A DNA stretch of 28,077 bases from an uncultured Clostridium sp. (lineage in GTDB: Bacteria > Bacillota > Clostridia > TANB77 > CAG-508), in assembly GCA_900553695.1 (NCBI GenBank), contig USEM01000014.1, forward strand, positions 1 through 28,077. Direction: 5' to 3'. Made by a program: the position numbers and the translations under genes. Shown piece after piece: positions 15,804-23,669 of the stretch; positions within the stretch are counted from its first letter, which is position 1, and the number at the start of each line of letters is the position of its first letter. The notes below the pieces were generated by a model, which worked only from the letters and a program-made list of their open reading frames with translations, was not told where the DNA came from and searched no databases.

Positions 15804-16499
15804 ATGGCAATTTATACGATTTCAGATTTACACTTGTCCCTTGGTATAGATAAGCCAATGGATATATTTGGAGTAAACTGGGAAAATCATGAAAAAAAGA
15901 TAAGAAAAAATTGGATAGAAAAAGTAAAAGAAGAAGACTTGGTATTACTACCAGGAGACTTTTCTTGGGCCATGTACATAAACGAAGCAAAAGCGGACTT
16001 TGAATATTTAAACGAGCTTCCAGGAACAAAATTACTGCTAAAGGGAAATCATGATTACTGGTGGGAATCATTAAAAAAAATGAGAGAATTTTTGCAAGAA
16101 AACAATTTCAAGAACATAGACTTTATATATAACAATAGCTTTTTATGGGAAGATAAAATAATTGCAGGAACAAGAGGTTGGTCAGAACAAGAGGAAAATG
16201 CAGAAAAAATAATACGTAGAGAAAACTTAAGACTTGAATTATCTTTAAAAGATGGAGTGCAAAAATATGGGGAAGATAAGGAAATAATAGTATGCATGCA
16301 TTATCCACCATTTAACGGCTATGAGAAACTTGATATGAATTTTATAAAAACAATGAAAAAGTATAATGTGAAAACCTGCATATATGGGCATATACATGGA
16401 GAAGCAGGTAAAGATGCAAAACAAGGAAAAATAGATGGCATAGAATTTATAATGGCAAGTTCAGACCAAATTAATTTTGACTTAATAAAAATATGTTAG
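15804..16499 (+). CDS. Calcineurin-like metallophosphoesterase
   Basis: 231 residues, start ATG one base after the tsaD stop, ribosome-binding site ttaggagg. The binuclear-metal motifs are in order: ISDLHL (DxH, about residues 7-9), PGDFSWA (GD), KGNHDYWW (GNHD), MHYPPF and YGHIHG. It matches the small YkuE/PF00149-type cytoplasmic phosphoesterases; the substrate cannot be told from sequence. It is transcribed with tsaD and ymdB. Confidence 0.88.
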   Translation: MAIYTISDLHLSLGIDKPMDIFGVNWENHEKKIRKNWIEKVKEEDLVLLPGDFSWAMYINEAKADFEYLNELPGTKLLLKGNHDYWWESLKKMREFLQENNFKNIDFIYNNSFLWEDKIIAGTRGWSEQEENAEKIIRRENLRLELSLKDGVQKYGEDKEIIVCMHYPPFNGYEKLDMNFIKTMKKYNVKTCIYGHIHGEAGKDAKQGKIDGIEFIMASSDQINFDLIKIC

Positions 16500-16509
16500 G
16501 AGACAAACT

Positions 16510-17283
16510 ATGAAAATTTTAATAATAGGCGACATCGTTGGAAATAGCGGAGTAAAAAAAGTAAAGGAAGTAATTCCAAACTATGTAAATCAAAACAAAA
16601 TTGATTTTGTTATTGCTAATGGAGAAAACTCAGCAGATGGAATGGGCATAACTTTAAAGATATATGAAGATTTAAAAAAATCTAAAGTAGATGTAGTAAC
16701 AATGGGAAACCACACTTGGGGTAAAAAGGAAATTTTTAACTTTATAGAAGATGAAAATATTGTAAGACCAGCAAATTATCCAGCTGGAGTACCAGGTGCA
16801 GGATATAGAATAAAAGAAGTAAATGGCAAAAAAATTGCGGTAGTTAACTTGATAGGTAGAGTAGATATTGCAGTTTTAAGCGAAAACCCATTTTTAAAAG
16901 CAGATGAAATTATAAAAGAAATAAAAGACAAAGTAGATATAATAATAGTAGATTTCCATGCAGAGGCAACAGCCGAAAAAATAGCTATGGGATATTATTT
17001 AGATGGGAGAGTTACATGCGTGTTTGGAACACATACACATGTGCAAACTGCAGATGAGCAAATATTAGAAAATGGAACAGGATATATTACAGATATAGGA
17101 ATGACAGGACCAAAAAAATCTGTAATAGGTATGGATCCATCAGCTTCAATAAAAAGATTTGTAACAACACTTCCAGAAAGATACAAAGTAAGTGATGATA
17201 AAAATGTAATTCTTACAGGGTGCATTTTAGAAATAAATGACGAAAGTTGTCGAATAGAGAAAATAAATAGAATAAAATTGTAG
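16510..17283 (+). CDS. ymdB: YmdB family metallophosphoesterase (2',3'-cyclic nucleotide phosphodiesterase type)
   Basis: 257 residues, normal length. Motifs: IGDIVGNSG (first metal aspartate), NGENSADG, VTMGNHTWGKKE, DFHAEATAEK and GTHTHVQTAD. In Bacillus the family hydrolyses 2',3'-cAMP and affects biofilm and motility decisions, and it lies next to spoVS, as it does here. ATG 16510 follows gttaggag. Confidence 0.93.
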   Translation: MKILIIGDIVGNSGVKKVKEVIPNYVNQNKIDFVIANGENSADGMGITLKIYEDLKKSKVDVVTMGNHTWGKKEIFNFIEDENIVRPANYPAGVPGAGYRIKEVNGKKIAVVNLIGRVDIAVLSENPFLKADEIIKEIKDKVDIIIVDFHAEATAEKIAMGYYLDGRVTCVFGTHTHVQTADEQILENGTGYITDIGMTGPKKSVIGMDPSASIKRFVTTLPERYKVSDDKNVILTGCILEINDESCRIEKINRIKL

Positions 17284-17434
17284 AAAAGGCAGAAAATAGT
17301 GTATTTCACGCGATGAAAACTTCCAGAAATTTCCAAAAATGTATAGACAAAACACTAAAAATATAATATAAATATATCGTAACAAATGAAATAAAAAATA
17401 ACGTTACAAAAAAATATTTTTAGGAGGAAAAATA

Positions 17435-17698
17435 ATGGAGATTTTAAAAATTTCATCAAAATCAAACCCAAATTCAGTAGCAGGAGCAATTGCAGGACTA
17501 GTAAAGGAAAGTAACAAGGCAGAAATGCAAGCAATAGGTGCAGGTGCTTTAAATCAGGCGGTAAAGGCAGTAGCAATAGCAAGAGGTTTTGTAGCACCAG
17601 CAGGCGTAGATTTAGTATGCATACCAGCCTTTGCAGAAGTAGAGGTTGAAGGCGAAAATAGAACAGGAATGAAACTCATAATTGAGTCTAGAAAATAG
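17435..17698 (+). CDS. spoVS: Stage V sporulation protein S
   Basis: 87 residues. MEILKISSKSNPNSVAGAIA opens the highly conserved SpoVS/Alba-like small protein, and VKAVAIARGFVAPAGVDL follows. In Bacillus loss of SpoVS alters the timing of septation and coat assembly. A strong taggagg is eight bases before ATG 17435. A possible promoter lies at 17343-17372 (TAGACA, 18 bases, TATAAA), so it can be transcribed apart from ymdB. Confidence 0.96.
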   Translation: MEILKISSKSNPNSVAGAIAGLVKESNKAEMQAIGAGALNQAVKAVAIARGFVAPAGVDLVCIPAFAEVEVEGENRTGMKLIIESRK

Positions 17699-17710
17699 AT
17701 GATAAAAATA

Positions 17711-17768
17711 GAGGCGGAGAATTTTGGCGGAAACATGTTTTTATGTTCAAAATTCCCCGTCTTTATTA
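17711..17768 (+). terminator. Long hairpin after spoVS
   Basis: Arms 17711-17726 and 17748-17763 pair with the core gaattttg/caaaattc and G-T wobbles (an A-C mismatch interrupts), with a small internal hairpin (aacat/atgtt), then ctttatt. Probably a terminator, though the T tail is weak. Confidence 0.5.
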
Positions 17769-17793
17769 GTTTAGCAAAAGAGAGGAACATATT

Positions 17794-19164
17794 ATGAGTT
17801 TAAAATATATAAAAAGAATATTTATATGTATAATTCTGGTGCTTATTTTATCAAGCATATACATAGTTTACATTAAAGGCAATAAAGCACAAAATGGTGT
17901 ACAAGCACAAACAAGAGAAACAAAAATATCAAATGAAATAAATATTGGAATAAGCGAGTTTGATACAATTAACCCAATATTAACAAAAAGCATAGAAATT
18001 CAGGAAATAGATAAATTAATATATGAACCTTTAATAGATTTAAATTTAGACTTCAGCACAAAACCAGCAATTGCAGAAGAATGGTCTAAGCTAGATGAAC
18101 TAACATATTTAATTAAGCTAAGCGAGACTAAAACGTGGCAAAATGGAGAAAAAATAACAGTAGAAGATATAGAGCAAACAGTAAAAACAATAAAAGAAAC
18201 AGATTCAATATATAAGGAAAACATAAAACAAATAGAGAAAATAGAGAAAATAAATGAGAGTACATTTAAAATACACCTGAGTGAAAAGGTGGATTTTTTT
18301 GAGTATATGCTATGTTTCCCTATCATTAAAGAAAATACAGAAACGCCAATGGGAACAGGAAAATATCAGGTGGTACATCAAGATCCACAAAATATAATTT
18401 TAAAGGGAGAAAAACAGACATTAAATATAAAAATATACAAAACAGTAGCAGAGCTATATAATGCATTTACAAGAGAAAAGGTAGATTTAATAATAACGCA
18501 AAATACAAATTATGAGAAATATATAGGAACAATAGGCTTTGATGAAACAACCATAACTGGCAGAGAATTTTATTATATATCATGTGAAAATATAAAAGAT
18601 ATAGAAACAAAGAAAACCATAGAACAGGCAATAAACAAGGAAAAATTAGTATATGATTTATATAACAACAAATACAAAGTAGCATCATTTCCATTAGAAT
18701 ATGGAAGTTATTTAAATTACAAAAAAGAAACAAATGCAGAAGGAACAAAACCAAAAAAGAAAACTCTAACATTATCTATAAACAAAGAAGATTTAGAAAT
18801 TGCAAAATCAATACAAGAGCAATTAAAAGAAAATGAAATTACAGTTAATATACAAAATTATAAAAATCCAAAAGCAGATTTAATTCTAAAAAAAGAAACC
18901 GTACCAATAACCCCAGAAATAAGTAGATATTTTGAAGATGAAGAAACAAAAAGCAAGATAGATAAGATTGTAAAGATAGAAAATAAAGAAGTTTTAAAAC
19001 AAGAATATGAAAATATCATAAAAGAATATTACGAAACAAAACCCTTCATAAGCCTGTATTTTAGCACATATATCATACTTCATACGAGAAATTTAAAAGG
19101 CGATTTTACAGGAAATTGGTATAACTTTTTTTATAATATAGATACATGGTATAAGGTAATATGA
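17794..19164 (+). CDS. Membrane-anchored family 5 solute-binding-like protein
   Basis: 456 residues. Residues 7-27 form a signal anchor (RIFICIILVLILSSIYIVYI) without a lipobox. The mature part follows the ABC peptide/nickel-binding (SBP family 5) pattern: INIGISEFDTINPILTKS, LIYEPLIDLNLDFSTKPAIAE, W-x-NGEKITVEDI and MGTGKY, with a reduced second lobe. It is shorter than usual (500-550), and no permease or ATPase gene is nearby, so it is an orphan: either a binding protein for a distant transporter or a divergent, re-purposed member. The ribosome-binding site is agagagga before ATG 17794. Confidence 0.75.
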   Translation: MSLKYIKRIFICIILVLILSSIYIVYIKGNKAQNGVQAQTRETKISNEINIGISEFDTINPILTKSIEIQEIDKLIYEPLIDLNLDFSTKPAIAEEWSKLDELTYLIKLSETKTWQNGEKITVEDIEQTVKTIKETDSIYKENIKQIEKIEKINESTFKIHLSEKVDFFEYMLCFPIIKENTETPMGTGKYQVVHQDPQNIILKGEKQTLNIKIYKTVAELYNAFTREKVDLIITQNTNYEKYIGTIGFDETTITGREFYYISCENIKDIETKKTIEQAINKEKLVYDLYNNKYKVASFPLEYGSYLNYKKETNAEGTKPKKKTLTLSINKEDLEIAKSIQEQLKENEITVNIQNYKNPKADLILKKETVPITPEISRYFEDEETKSKIDKIVKIENKEVLKQEYENIIKEYYETKPFISLYFSTYIILHTRNLKGDFTGNWYNFFYNIDTWYKVI

Positions 19165-19191
19165 AATTCTACAAAATTATCCAAAAAACTC

Positions 19192-19220
19192 TTTACAAAA
19201 TTCAAATTAATATATATAAT
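19192..19220 (+). promoter_or_regulatory. Sigma-A promoter of tdk
   Basis: TTTACA (19192-19197), 17-base spacer, TATAAT (19215-19220). Confidence 0.75.
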
Positions 19221-19260
19221 ATCCATAGCAATTTTTTTAAAAATAGGGGATGTATTAGTT

Positions 19261-19803
19261 GTGGGAGATATTAATGTTTTTACAGGACCAATGAAATGCG
19301 GTAAAACACAAAAGATTTTAGATGAAGCACAAAGGCAACAAATAGCAGGGAAAGATGTTAAGGTTTTTAAACCAAAGCTTGATGATAGATTTTCAACACA
19401 AGAGGTTGTTAGCAGAAAAGGCTATAAACTAGGAGCTATTGAGATTAATAACGTTGATGAAATTAAAAAATATGATGCAGATGTTTATGTAATTGATGAA
19501 TTTCAGTTCTTAAATGGAGATGTAGCAGGTATTAATGAATTAGCAAAAAACGGAAAAAAATTCTTTATATCAGGACTTAACTTAACATCAGAAAGAAAAC
19601 CTTTTGGAAAAATGGGAGACCTACTTTGTATGGCAGACAATGTTCAAATGCTCACAGCTGTATGCGAAAACTGCCACAGCGATAATGCAATATATACCTA
19701 CTTTAAAGGTGGAAACAAAACAGGAGATGTACTTGTTGGAGATAACTGCTATATGCCACTTTGTAGAAAATGTTATGAGAAATTGATAAATGAGAAAAAA
19801 TAA
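19261..19803 (+). CDS. tdk: Thymidine kinase (type II)
   Basis: Salvages thymidine to dTMP. 180 residues, normal for the small bacterial enzyme. The start is GTG 19261 with ataggggatg upstream. The P-loop is GPMKCGKT (usual form GPM-F/Y-S-GKS/T), the Mg-binding motif is VIDEFQFL (usually DEAQF), and the lasso/zinc region has C-x2-C (CENC) and C-x2-C (CRKC) with the thymidine-binding YMPLCRKCY. The P-loop and DEFQF variants are slightly divergent but the architecture is complete. It has its own promoter and terminator. Confidence 0.9.
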   Translation: MGDINVFTGPMKCGKTQKILDEAQRQQIAGKDVKVFKPKLDDRFSTQEVVSRKGYKLGAIEINNVDEIKKYDADVYVIDEFQFLNGDVAGINELAKNGKKFFISGLNLTSERKPFGKMGDLLCMADNVQMLTAVCENCHSDNAIYTYFKGGNKTGDVLVGDNCYMPLCRKCYEKLINEKK

Positions 19804-19830
19804 AAAGCCAGCCAAAGGCTTTTTATTTTT
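19802..19830 (+). terminator. Terminator of tdk
   Basis: An 8-bp stem (19802-19809 aaaaagcc with 19817-19824 ggcttttt) followed by attttt, starting at the stop codon. Confidence 0.85.
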
Positions 19831-19897
19831 GTAAAATTTATGCTAATTTATGGCATTTATTCAAACTTTGTGATATACTTTTAAACGAGGTAATAAT

Positions 19898-20758
19898 ATG
19901 TTAATTGATAAATATATTGAATCAAAAATAAAGGTATATGCATTTGTAGGACCATCAGGAACTGGTAAAAGTTACAGGGCGCAGATGGTGGCAAGTGAGT
20001 ATAATATAAGGTATATAATAGATGATGGACTTTTGATTAAAGATAATGAGGTTATTGCTGGGGTTTCAGCTAAAAAAGCCCCAACTAAGATTGAAACAGT
20101 AAAGGGAGCTTTGTTTTTAAACCAAGAAAAGGCTGAAGAAATTAAAAAGGCTTTTAGAAAGTATAAACCTGAAAGCTTACTTATCTTAGGAACTTCAGAT
20201 GGTATGATAGAAAAAATTAGAACTAACTTAGAACTTCCAGAACTTGAAAAAACAATATACATAACAGATGTTGCAACAGAGCAAGAGATGGAAGAAGCAA
20301 AAAGAATGAGAATGGTTGAAGGAAAACATGTTATTCCAGTTCCAACATTTGAAATTAAAAAAGATTTTTCAGGATATATTTTAGATCCTTTGCAAATTTT
20401 CAAATCAAAAGGAAAAGATGCAAAACCATACATTTCAGAGAAATCTATAATAAGGCCAACCTTTAGTTATTTAGGAAATTACACAATATCAGATGGCGTA
20501 CTTAAAGATATAATAGCACATCTAGCAGCAAGTGTAGATGCAATATATAAAATTAACAGAACCAGGATTGAAAAAACACAAACAGGTGTAAAAATATATA
20601 TAGAAATTATACTAGTGTATGGGTTTAACATTGTATCATCATTGCAAAGTTTCAAGAAAAAATGTATAAAAGAAATTGAAAACTTAACAGCAATGAACGT
20701 AGATGAAGTGCAAATACTTGCAAAAGGAATATGCAAACCAGGAGAGGAAGAAGAATAA
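19898..20758 (+). CDS. P-loop ATPase domain fused to an Asp23/Gls24-like domain
   Basis: 286 residues. The N-terminal half has a Walker A motif, FVGPSGTGKSYRA (residues 17-25), followed by a Walker-B-like LLILGTSD, so it is probably a nucleotide-binding domain. The C-terminal third (from about 188, YTISDGVLKDIIAHLAAS, then GVKIYIEIILVYGFNIVSSL and NVDEVQILAKGI) has the form of the Asp23/Gls24 alkaline-shock family. The two domains are usually separate proteins; the fusion is unusual to me. Its TAA shares the A of the cmk ATG, so the two are coupled. A weak promoter may lie at the TATACT at 19874. The function is unknown. Confidence 0.7.
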   Translation: MLIDKYIESKIKVYAFVGPSGTGKSYRAQMVASEYNIRYIIDDGLLIKDNEVIAGVSAKKAPTKIETVKGALFLNQEKAEEIKKAFRKYKPESLLILGTSDGMIEKIRTNLELPELEKTIYITDVATEQEMEEAKRMRMVEGKHVIPVPTFEIKKDFSGYILDPLQIFKSKGKDAKPYISEKSIIRPTFSYLGNYTISDGVLKDIIAHLAASVDAIYKINRTRIEKTQTGVKIYIEIILVYGFNIVSSLQSFKKKCIKEIENLTAMNVDEVQILAKGICKPGEEEE

Positions 20759-21435
20759 TGGGATTTGTAGTAGGAATAGATGGAACAGCAGGCAGTGGAA
20801 AAGGAACAGTAACAAAAAATATATCAAATAAACTTGGACTAATAAATGTAGATACAGGAAGCACATATAGATGTGTAGCACTAGCAGCTCTAAGAGCAAA
20901 TGCTATTAAAGACGATATTATTGATGAAAAAAAGGTAATAGAGCTTTTAGATAACATTTCAATAGAAATAGAGAATACACCACTTGGAGATAAAATATAT
21001 TTAAATGGGGAAGATGTAACTACAAAGATAAGAGAAAAAGATGTTACAAAAGTAGTATCTCCAGTATCTTCAATAAAAGAGGTACGTTTTAAAATGGTTG
21101 ACCTTCAAAGAAAGCTAGCAGAAGGCAAAGATGTAATAATGGAAGGCAGAGACATTTGCACATATGTATTTCCAAATGCAGATGTAAAAATCTACTTAGA
21201 TGCATCTGAAGAAGAAAGAGCAAGAAGAAGATTACTAGAAATGCAAGAAAAAGGTATAGACATAACTTATGAAGAGGTTTTAGATAATATTAGAAAAAGA
21301 GATTATAACGATAAACACAAAGAAATAGGAGCATTAAAGCTTGCTCCAGATAGCATAGTTATAGATACAACAAATATGACAATAGAAGAAGTTGAAGAAA
21401 AAGTTATTCAAATTATAGAGGAAAAGAGAAAGTAA
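20758..21435 (+). CDS. cmk: Cytidylate kinase
   Basis: Phosphorylates CMP/dCMP. 225 residues, normal length. The P-loop is VVGIDGTAGSGKGTVTKN, the substrate site is VDTGSTYRCVAL, MEGRDICTYVFPNADVKIYL and the lid RKRDYNDK are present. I chose ATG 20758, which overlaps the upstream stop and has ggagagga before it; an in-frame upstream ATG at 20731 would add nine non-conserved residues lying in the end of the previous gene. Confidence 0.95.
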   Translation: MGFVVGIDGTAGSGKGTVTKNISNKLGLINVDTGSTYRCVALAALRANAIKDDIIDEKKVIELLDNISIEIENTPLGDKIYLNGEDVTTKIREKDVTKVVSPVSSIKEVRFKMVDLQRKLAEGKDVIMEGRDICTYVFPNADVKIYLDASEEERARRRLLEMQEKGIDITYEEVLDNIRKRDYNDKHKEIGALKLAPDSIVIDTTNMTIEEVEEKVIQIIEEKRK

Positions 21436-21436
21436 T

Positions 21437-22057
21437 ATGAGAGTAATTATAAAATTTATCTTTAAAATATTTGCAATAATACTATACAGACCTAAAATTG
21501 TTGGAAAAGAAAACCTACCAAAGGATGGTGGTGCTTTACTTTGCCCAAACCACGTAGGTAATTTAGATGCAGCAGTTATTGTTGCAATGTTTAAAAGAAA
21601 AGTAAATGTACTTGCAAAAGAAGAACTTTTCAAAAATGGCTTTTTATGCTGGATTGCCGATTTATTTGGAATATATCCAGTAAAAAGAGGCAAAGCAGAT
21701 ATGCAGGCAATTAAAATATCACTAACATTACTTAAAAGAAATGAGCTATTACTAATGTTCCCAGAAGGAACTAGAAATGGAATGGCAAAAGGAATAAAAC
21801 CTAAAAATGGCGCAGTGTTAATTGCTGCAACAGCAGGCAAGCCAATAATTCCAATAGGAATACAAGGCAGCTTTAAACCATTTACAAAAGTAATTGTAAA
21901 CATAGGTAAGCCAATAGACTATTCAAAACTTAAAGAAGAAGTAAAAGATAAGGAACAAGCAAGTGAGCTTACAAAAGACCTTATGAAGGAAATAGTTCAT
22001 TTAAGAGACCAAAACGTAAAACAATTAAAGAAAAATCAAACTAAAAATTTAACATAA
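21437..22057 (+). CDS. plsC: 1-acyl-sn-glycerol-3-phosphate acyltransferase
   Basis: Makes phosphatidic acid from lysophosphatidic acid at the membrane. 206 residues. The catalytic NHVGNLD (Hx4D), the acceptor-binding FPEGTRN and the final PIIPIGIQG block are in the expected order. The N-terminus has a hydrophobic segment (IIKFIFKIFAIILY). ATG 21437 is one base after the cmk stop; cmk-plsC is a common pair in Clostridia. Confidence 0.93.
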   Translation: MRVIIKFIFKIFAIILYRPKIVGKENLPKDGGALLCPNHVGNLDAAVIVAMFKRKVNVLAKEELFKNGFLCWIADLFGIYPVKRGKADMQAIKISLTLLKRNELLLMFPEGTRNGMAKGIKPKNGAVLIAATAGKPIIPIGIQGSFKPFTKVIVNIGKPIDYSKLKEEVKDKEQASELTKDLMKEIVHLRDQNVKQLKKNQTKNLT

Positions 22058-22071
22058 AAAAGGTGGAAACA

Positions 22072-22653
22072 ATGGAAATAGATAAAATGAAAGCAATAAT
22101 AGAAGCAATATTATTTGCATCAGGTAGACCTGTTGAAATAAAAGAATTAATTTCAGCATTAGAATTACCAGAGGAAGATATTATTCAAATAATAGAAAGC
22201 ATGAAAGCAGATTTTCAAGAAGCAAATAGGGGCATAGAAATTATTAAAGTAGAAAGTGGATATACTCTATGTAGTAAAAAAGAGTATTATGATTATATTT
22301 ATCCATTGCTTGACAATAGAGCAAAACCTAACATTTCAAATGCTGCAATGGAAACACTTGCAATAATTGCATATAACCCTAAAATAACGAGAGCTGAGAT
22401 AGAAAGCATAAGGGGAGTAAATTCAGATGCAACAATATATAAATTATTAGAATATAATCTAATAGAAGATGCAGGAAAATCAGATTTACCAGGGAAACCA
22501 ACAGTATATCAAACAACAGAAGAATTTTTAAAAACATTTGGAATATCAAATTTGGACGAATTACCAGAACTTCCAAGGTATAGATTAGATGAAAACGAAC
22601 AGATTGTAATTGACGATATAATTGATAAAAACAAAGAAAATCAAGAAGAATAA
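22072..22653 (+). CDS. scpB: Segregation and condensation protein B
   Basis: Kleisin partner in the SMC-ScpAB condensin complex. 193 residues, two winged-helix domains. Conserved pieces: IEAILFASGRPVEIKEL, then RGIEIIKVESGYTLCSK, ISNAAMETLAIIAYNPKITRAEIESIRGVN and LPGKPTVYQTTEEFLKTFGI. I chose ATG 22072 because aaaggtgg lies directly before it; a GTG nine bases upstream is part of that ribosome-binding site. No scpA is in the window. Confidence 0.95.
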   Translation: MEIDKMKAIIEAILFASGRPVEIKELISALELPEEDIIQIIESMKADFQEANRGIEIIKVESGYTLCSKKEYYDYIYPLLDNRAKPNISNAAMETLAIIAYNPKITRAEIESIRGVNSDATIYKLLEYNLIEDAGKSDLPGKPTVYQTTEEFLKTFGISNLDELPELPRYRLDENEQIVIDDIIDKNKENQEE

Positions 22654-22715
22654 CTAAAATTACAATATACTTCGATAGAGAATTACAAAAAATTTAAGAA
22701 ATTTTGAAAAAAGTA

Positions 22716-22744
22716 TTGACAGAATTCAAAAAAGATAGTATACT
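22716..22744 (+). promoter_or_regulatory. Promoter of the tRNA cluster
   Basis: TTGACA (22716-22721), 17-base spacer, TATACT (22739-22744), 19 bases before the first tRNA. A strong sigma-A promoter. Confidence 0.9.
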
Positions 22745-22762
22745 TATTTTCGTCGAAGAAAT

Positions 22763-22838
22763 GGGCGCATAGCTCAGCTGGTAGAGCATCTGCCTTACAA
22801 GCAGGAGGTCATAGGTTCGAGCCCTATTGCGCCCACCA
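22763..22838 (+). tRNA. tRNA-Val (anticodon TAC)
   Basis: Acceptor GGGCGCA pairs with TGCGCCC; the anticodon loop is cttacaa; T-arm ggttcgagcc; CCA is encoded. 76 bases. Confidence 0.97.
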
Positions 22839-22844
22839 TTTTTT

Positions 22845-22921
22845 GGCCCGGTAGTTCAGTTGGTTAGAACGCTAGCCTGTCACGCTAGAGGTCGACGGTT
22901 CGAGCCCGTTCCGGGTCGCCA
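22845..22921 (+). tRNA. tRNA-Asp (anticodon GTC)
   Basis: Acceptor GGCCCGG pairs with CCGGGTC (one G-T); the anticodon loop is ctgtcac; CCA is encoded. 77 bases. Confidence 0.97.
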
Positions 22922-22942
22922 TTTTTTTATAAAACATATTTT

Positions 22943-23018
22943 GGCTCGATAGCTCAGTTGGTAGAGCAGGGGACTGAAAATCCCCGTGTCAGTGGTTCGA
23001 TTCCACTTCGAGCCACCA
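22943..23018 (+). tRNA. tRNA-Phe (anticodon GAA)
   Basis: Acceptor GGCTCGA pairs with TCGAGCC; the anticodon loop is ctgaaaa; T-loop ttcgatt; CCA is encoded. 76 bases. Its last 18 bases are the start of the 160-bp tandem repeat that follows. Confidence 0.97.
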
Positions 23019-23498
23019 GAAAGCACAGCTTTTGCTGTGCTAATTTTTTTGAAAATGTGGAATCGAAAAGGAGGTTGCCAAGTTTCGAGCTGGACTGGAG
23101 CCAGCCGAAACGCAGGCAAAAATAGTCCGGTGGACTATTTTTCCGACGCGGCTTGACGTATTCCACTTCGAGCCACCAAAAAGCACAGCTTTTGCTGTGC
23201 TAATTTTTTTGAAAATGTGGAATCGAAAAGGAGGTTGCCAAGTTTCGAGCTGGACTGGAGCCAGCCGAAACGCAGGCAAAAATAGTCCGGTGGACTATTT
23301 TTCCGACGCGGCTTGACGTATTCCACTTCGAGCCACCAGAAAGCACAGCTTTTGCTGTGCTAATTTTTTTGAAAATGTGGAATCGAAAAGGAGGTTGCCA
23401 AGTTTCGAGCTGGACTGGAGCCAGCCGAAACGCAGGCAAAAATAGTCCGGTGGACTATTTTTCCGACGCGGCTTGACGTATTCCACTTCGAGCCACCA
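23001..23498 (+). repeat. Three tandem 160-bp units each beginning with the 3' end of tRNA-Phe, plus an 18-bp partial fourth
   Basis: Units start at 23001, 23161 and 23321; a final ttccacttcgagccacca is at 23481-23498. The three units differ only at position 19 (G, A, G). Each contains the 18-base tRNA-Phe 3' end, a T-tailed terminator hairpin (agcacagc/gctgtgct), a Shine-Dalgarno-like aaggagg, a hairpin (tttcg..gctgg/ccagc cgaaa) enclosed by ttgcc/ggcaa, and a perfect 11-bp hairpin (aaaaatagtcc/ggactattttt). The stretch gtggaat (23057-23063 in unit 1) can close the whole fold with attccac at the start of the next unit. No convincing protein is encoded; the minus-strand ORFs are repeats of the same non-coding sequence. 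The units are richer in G and C than their surroundings. Confidence 0.95.
23022..23050 (+). terminator. Terminator of the tRNA cluster (repeated at 23182 and 23342)
   Basis: Perfect 8-bp stem agcacagc/gctgtgct with loop tttt, then aattttttt. The same hairpin is in each tandem unit, so three copies follow the tRNAs. Confidence 0.92.
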
Positions 23499-23501
23499 AG
23501 A

Positions 23502-23530
23502 AAAAGAATAGCTTTAACTATTCTTTTCTT
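23502..23530 (+). terminator. Hairpin terminator after the tandem units
   Basis: Perfect 10-bp stem (23502-23511 with 23518-23527), loop ctttaa, followed by ctt. Probably the original terminator of the tRNA cluster, displaced by the repeat units. Confidence 0.75.
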
Positions 23531-23604
23531 TATAGATGAAGAGTATAAGAAATTATAATGATACATAATGAAAAACTTAAATAAGCAATTTTCAGCCCTA
23601 AATA

Positions 23605-23634
23605 TTGACAAAATGCCCCATTTTGTAGTATTAT
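23605..23634 (+). promoter_or_regulatory. Sigma-A promoter of proS
   Basis: TTGACA (23605-23610), 18-base spacer, TATTAT (23629-23634), 36 bases before ATG 23670. Confidence 0.7.
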
Positions 23635-23669
23635 TTAATATAGTTTAAAAATGATTGAGAGTGATAATA

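Noticed and set aside
17284..17434. Sigma-H promoter of spoVS
   Set aside because: Expected from Bacillus, but I could not find a convincing sigma-H pair; only a weak sigma-A-like pair at 17343-17372 is visible.
23001..23498. CRISPR array
   Set aside because: The whole 160-bp unit is repeated with no variable spacers and no cas genes nearby.
22880..23611. Minus-strand ORFs over the tRNAs and tandem units
   Set aside because: They are shadows of tRNA and repeat DNA; the same peptide recurs because the DNA repeats with a period of 160, and no ribosome-binding site or family pattern supports them.
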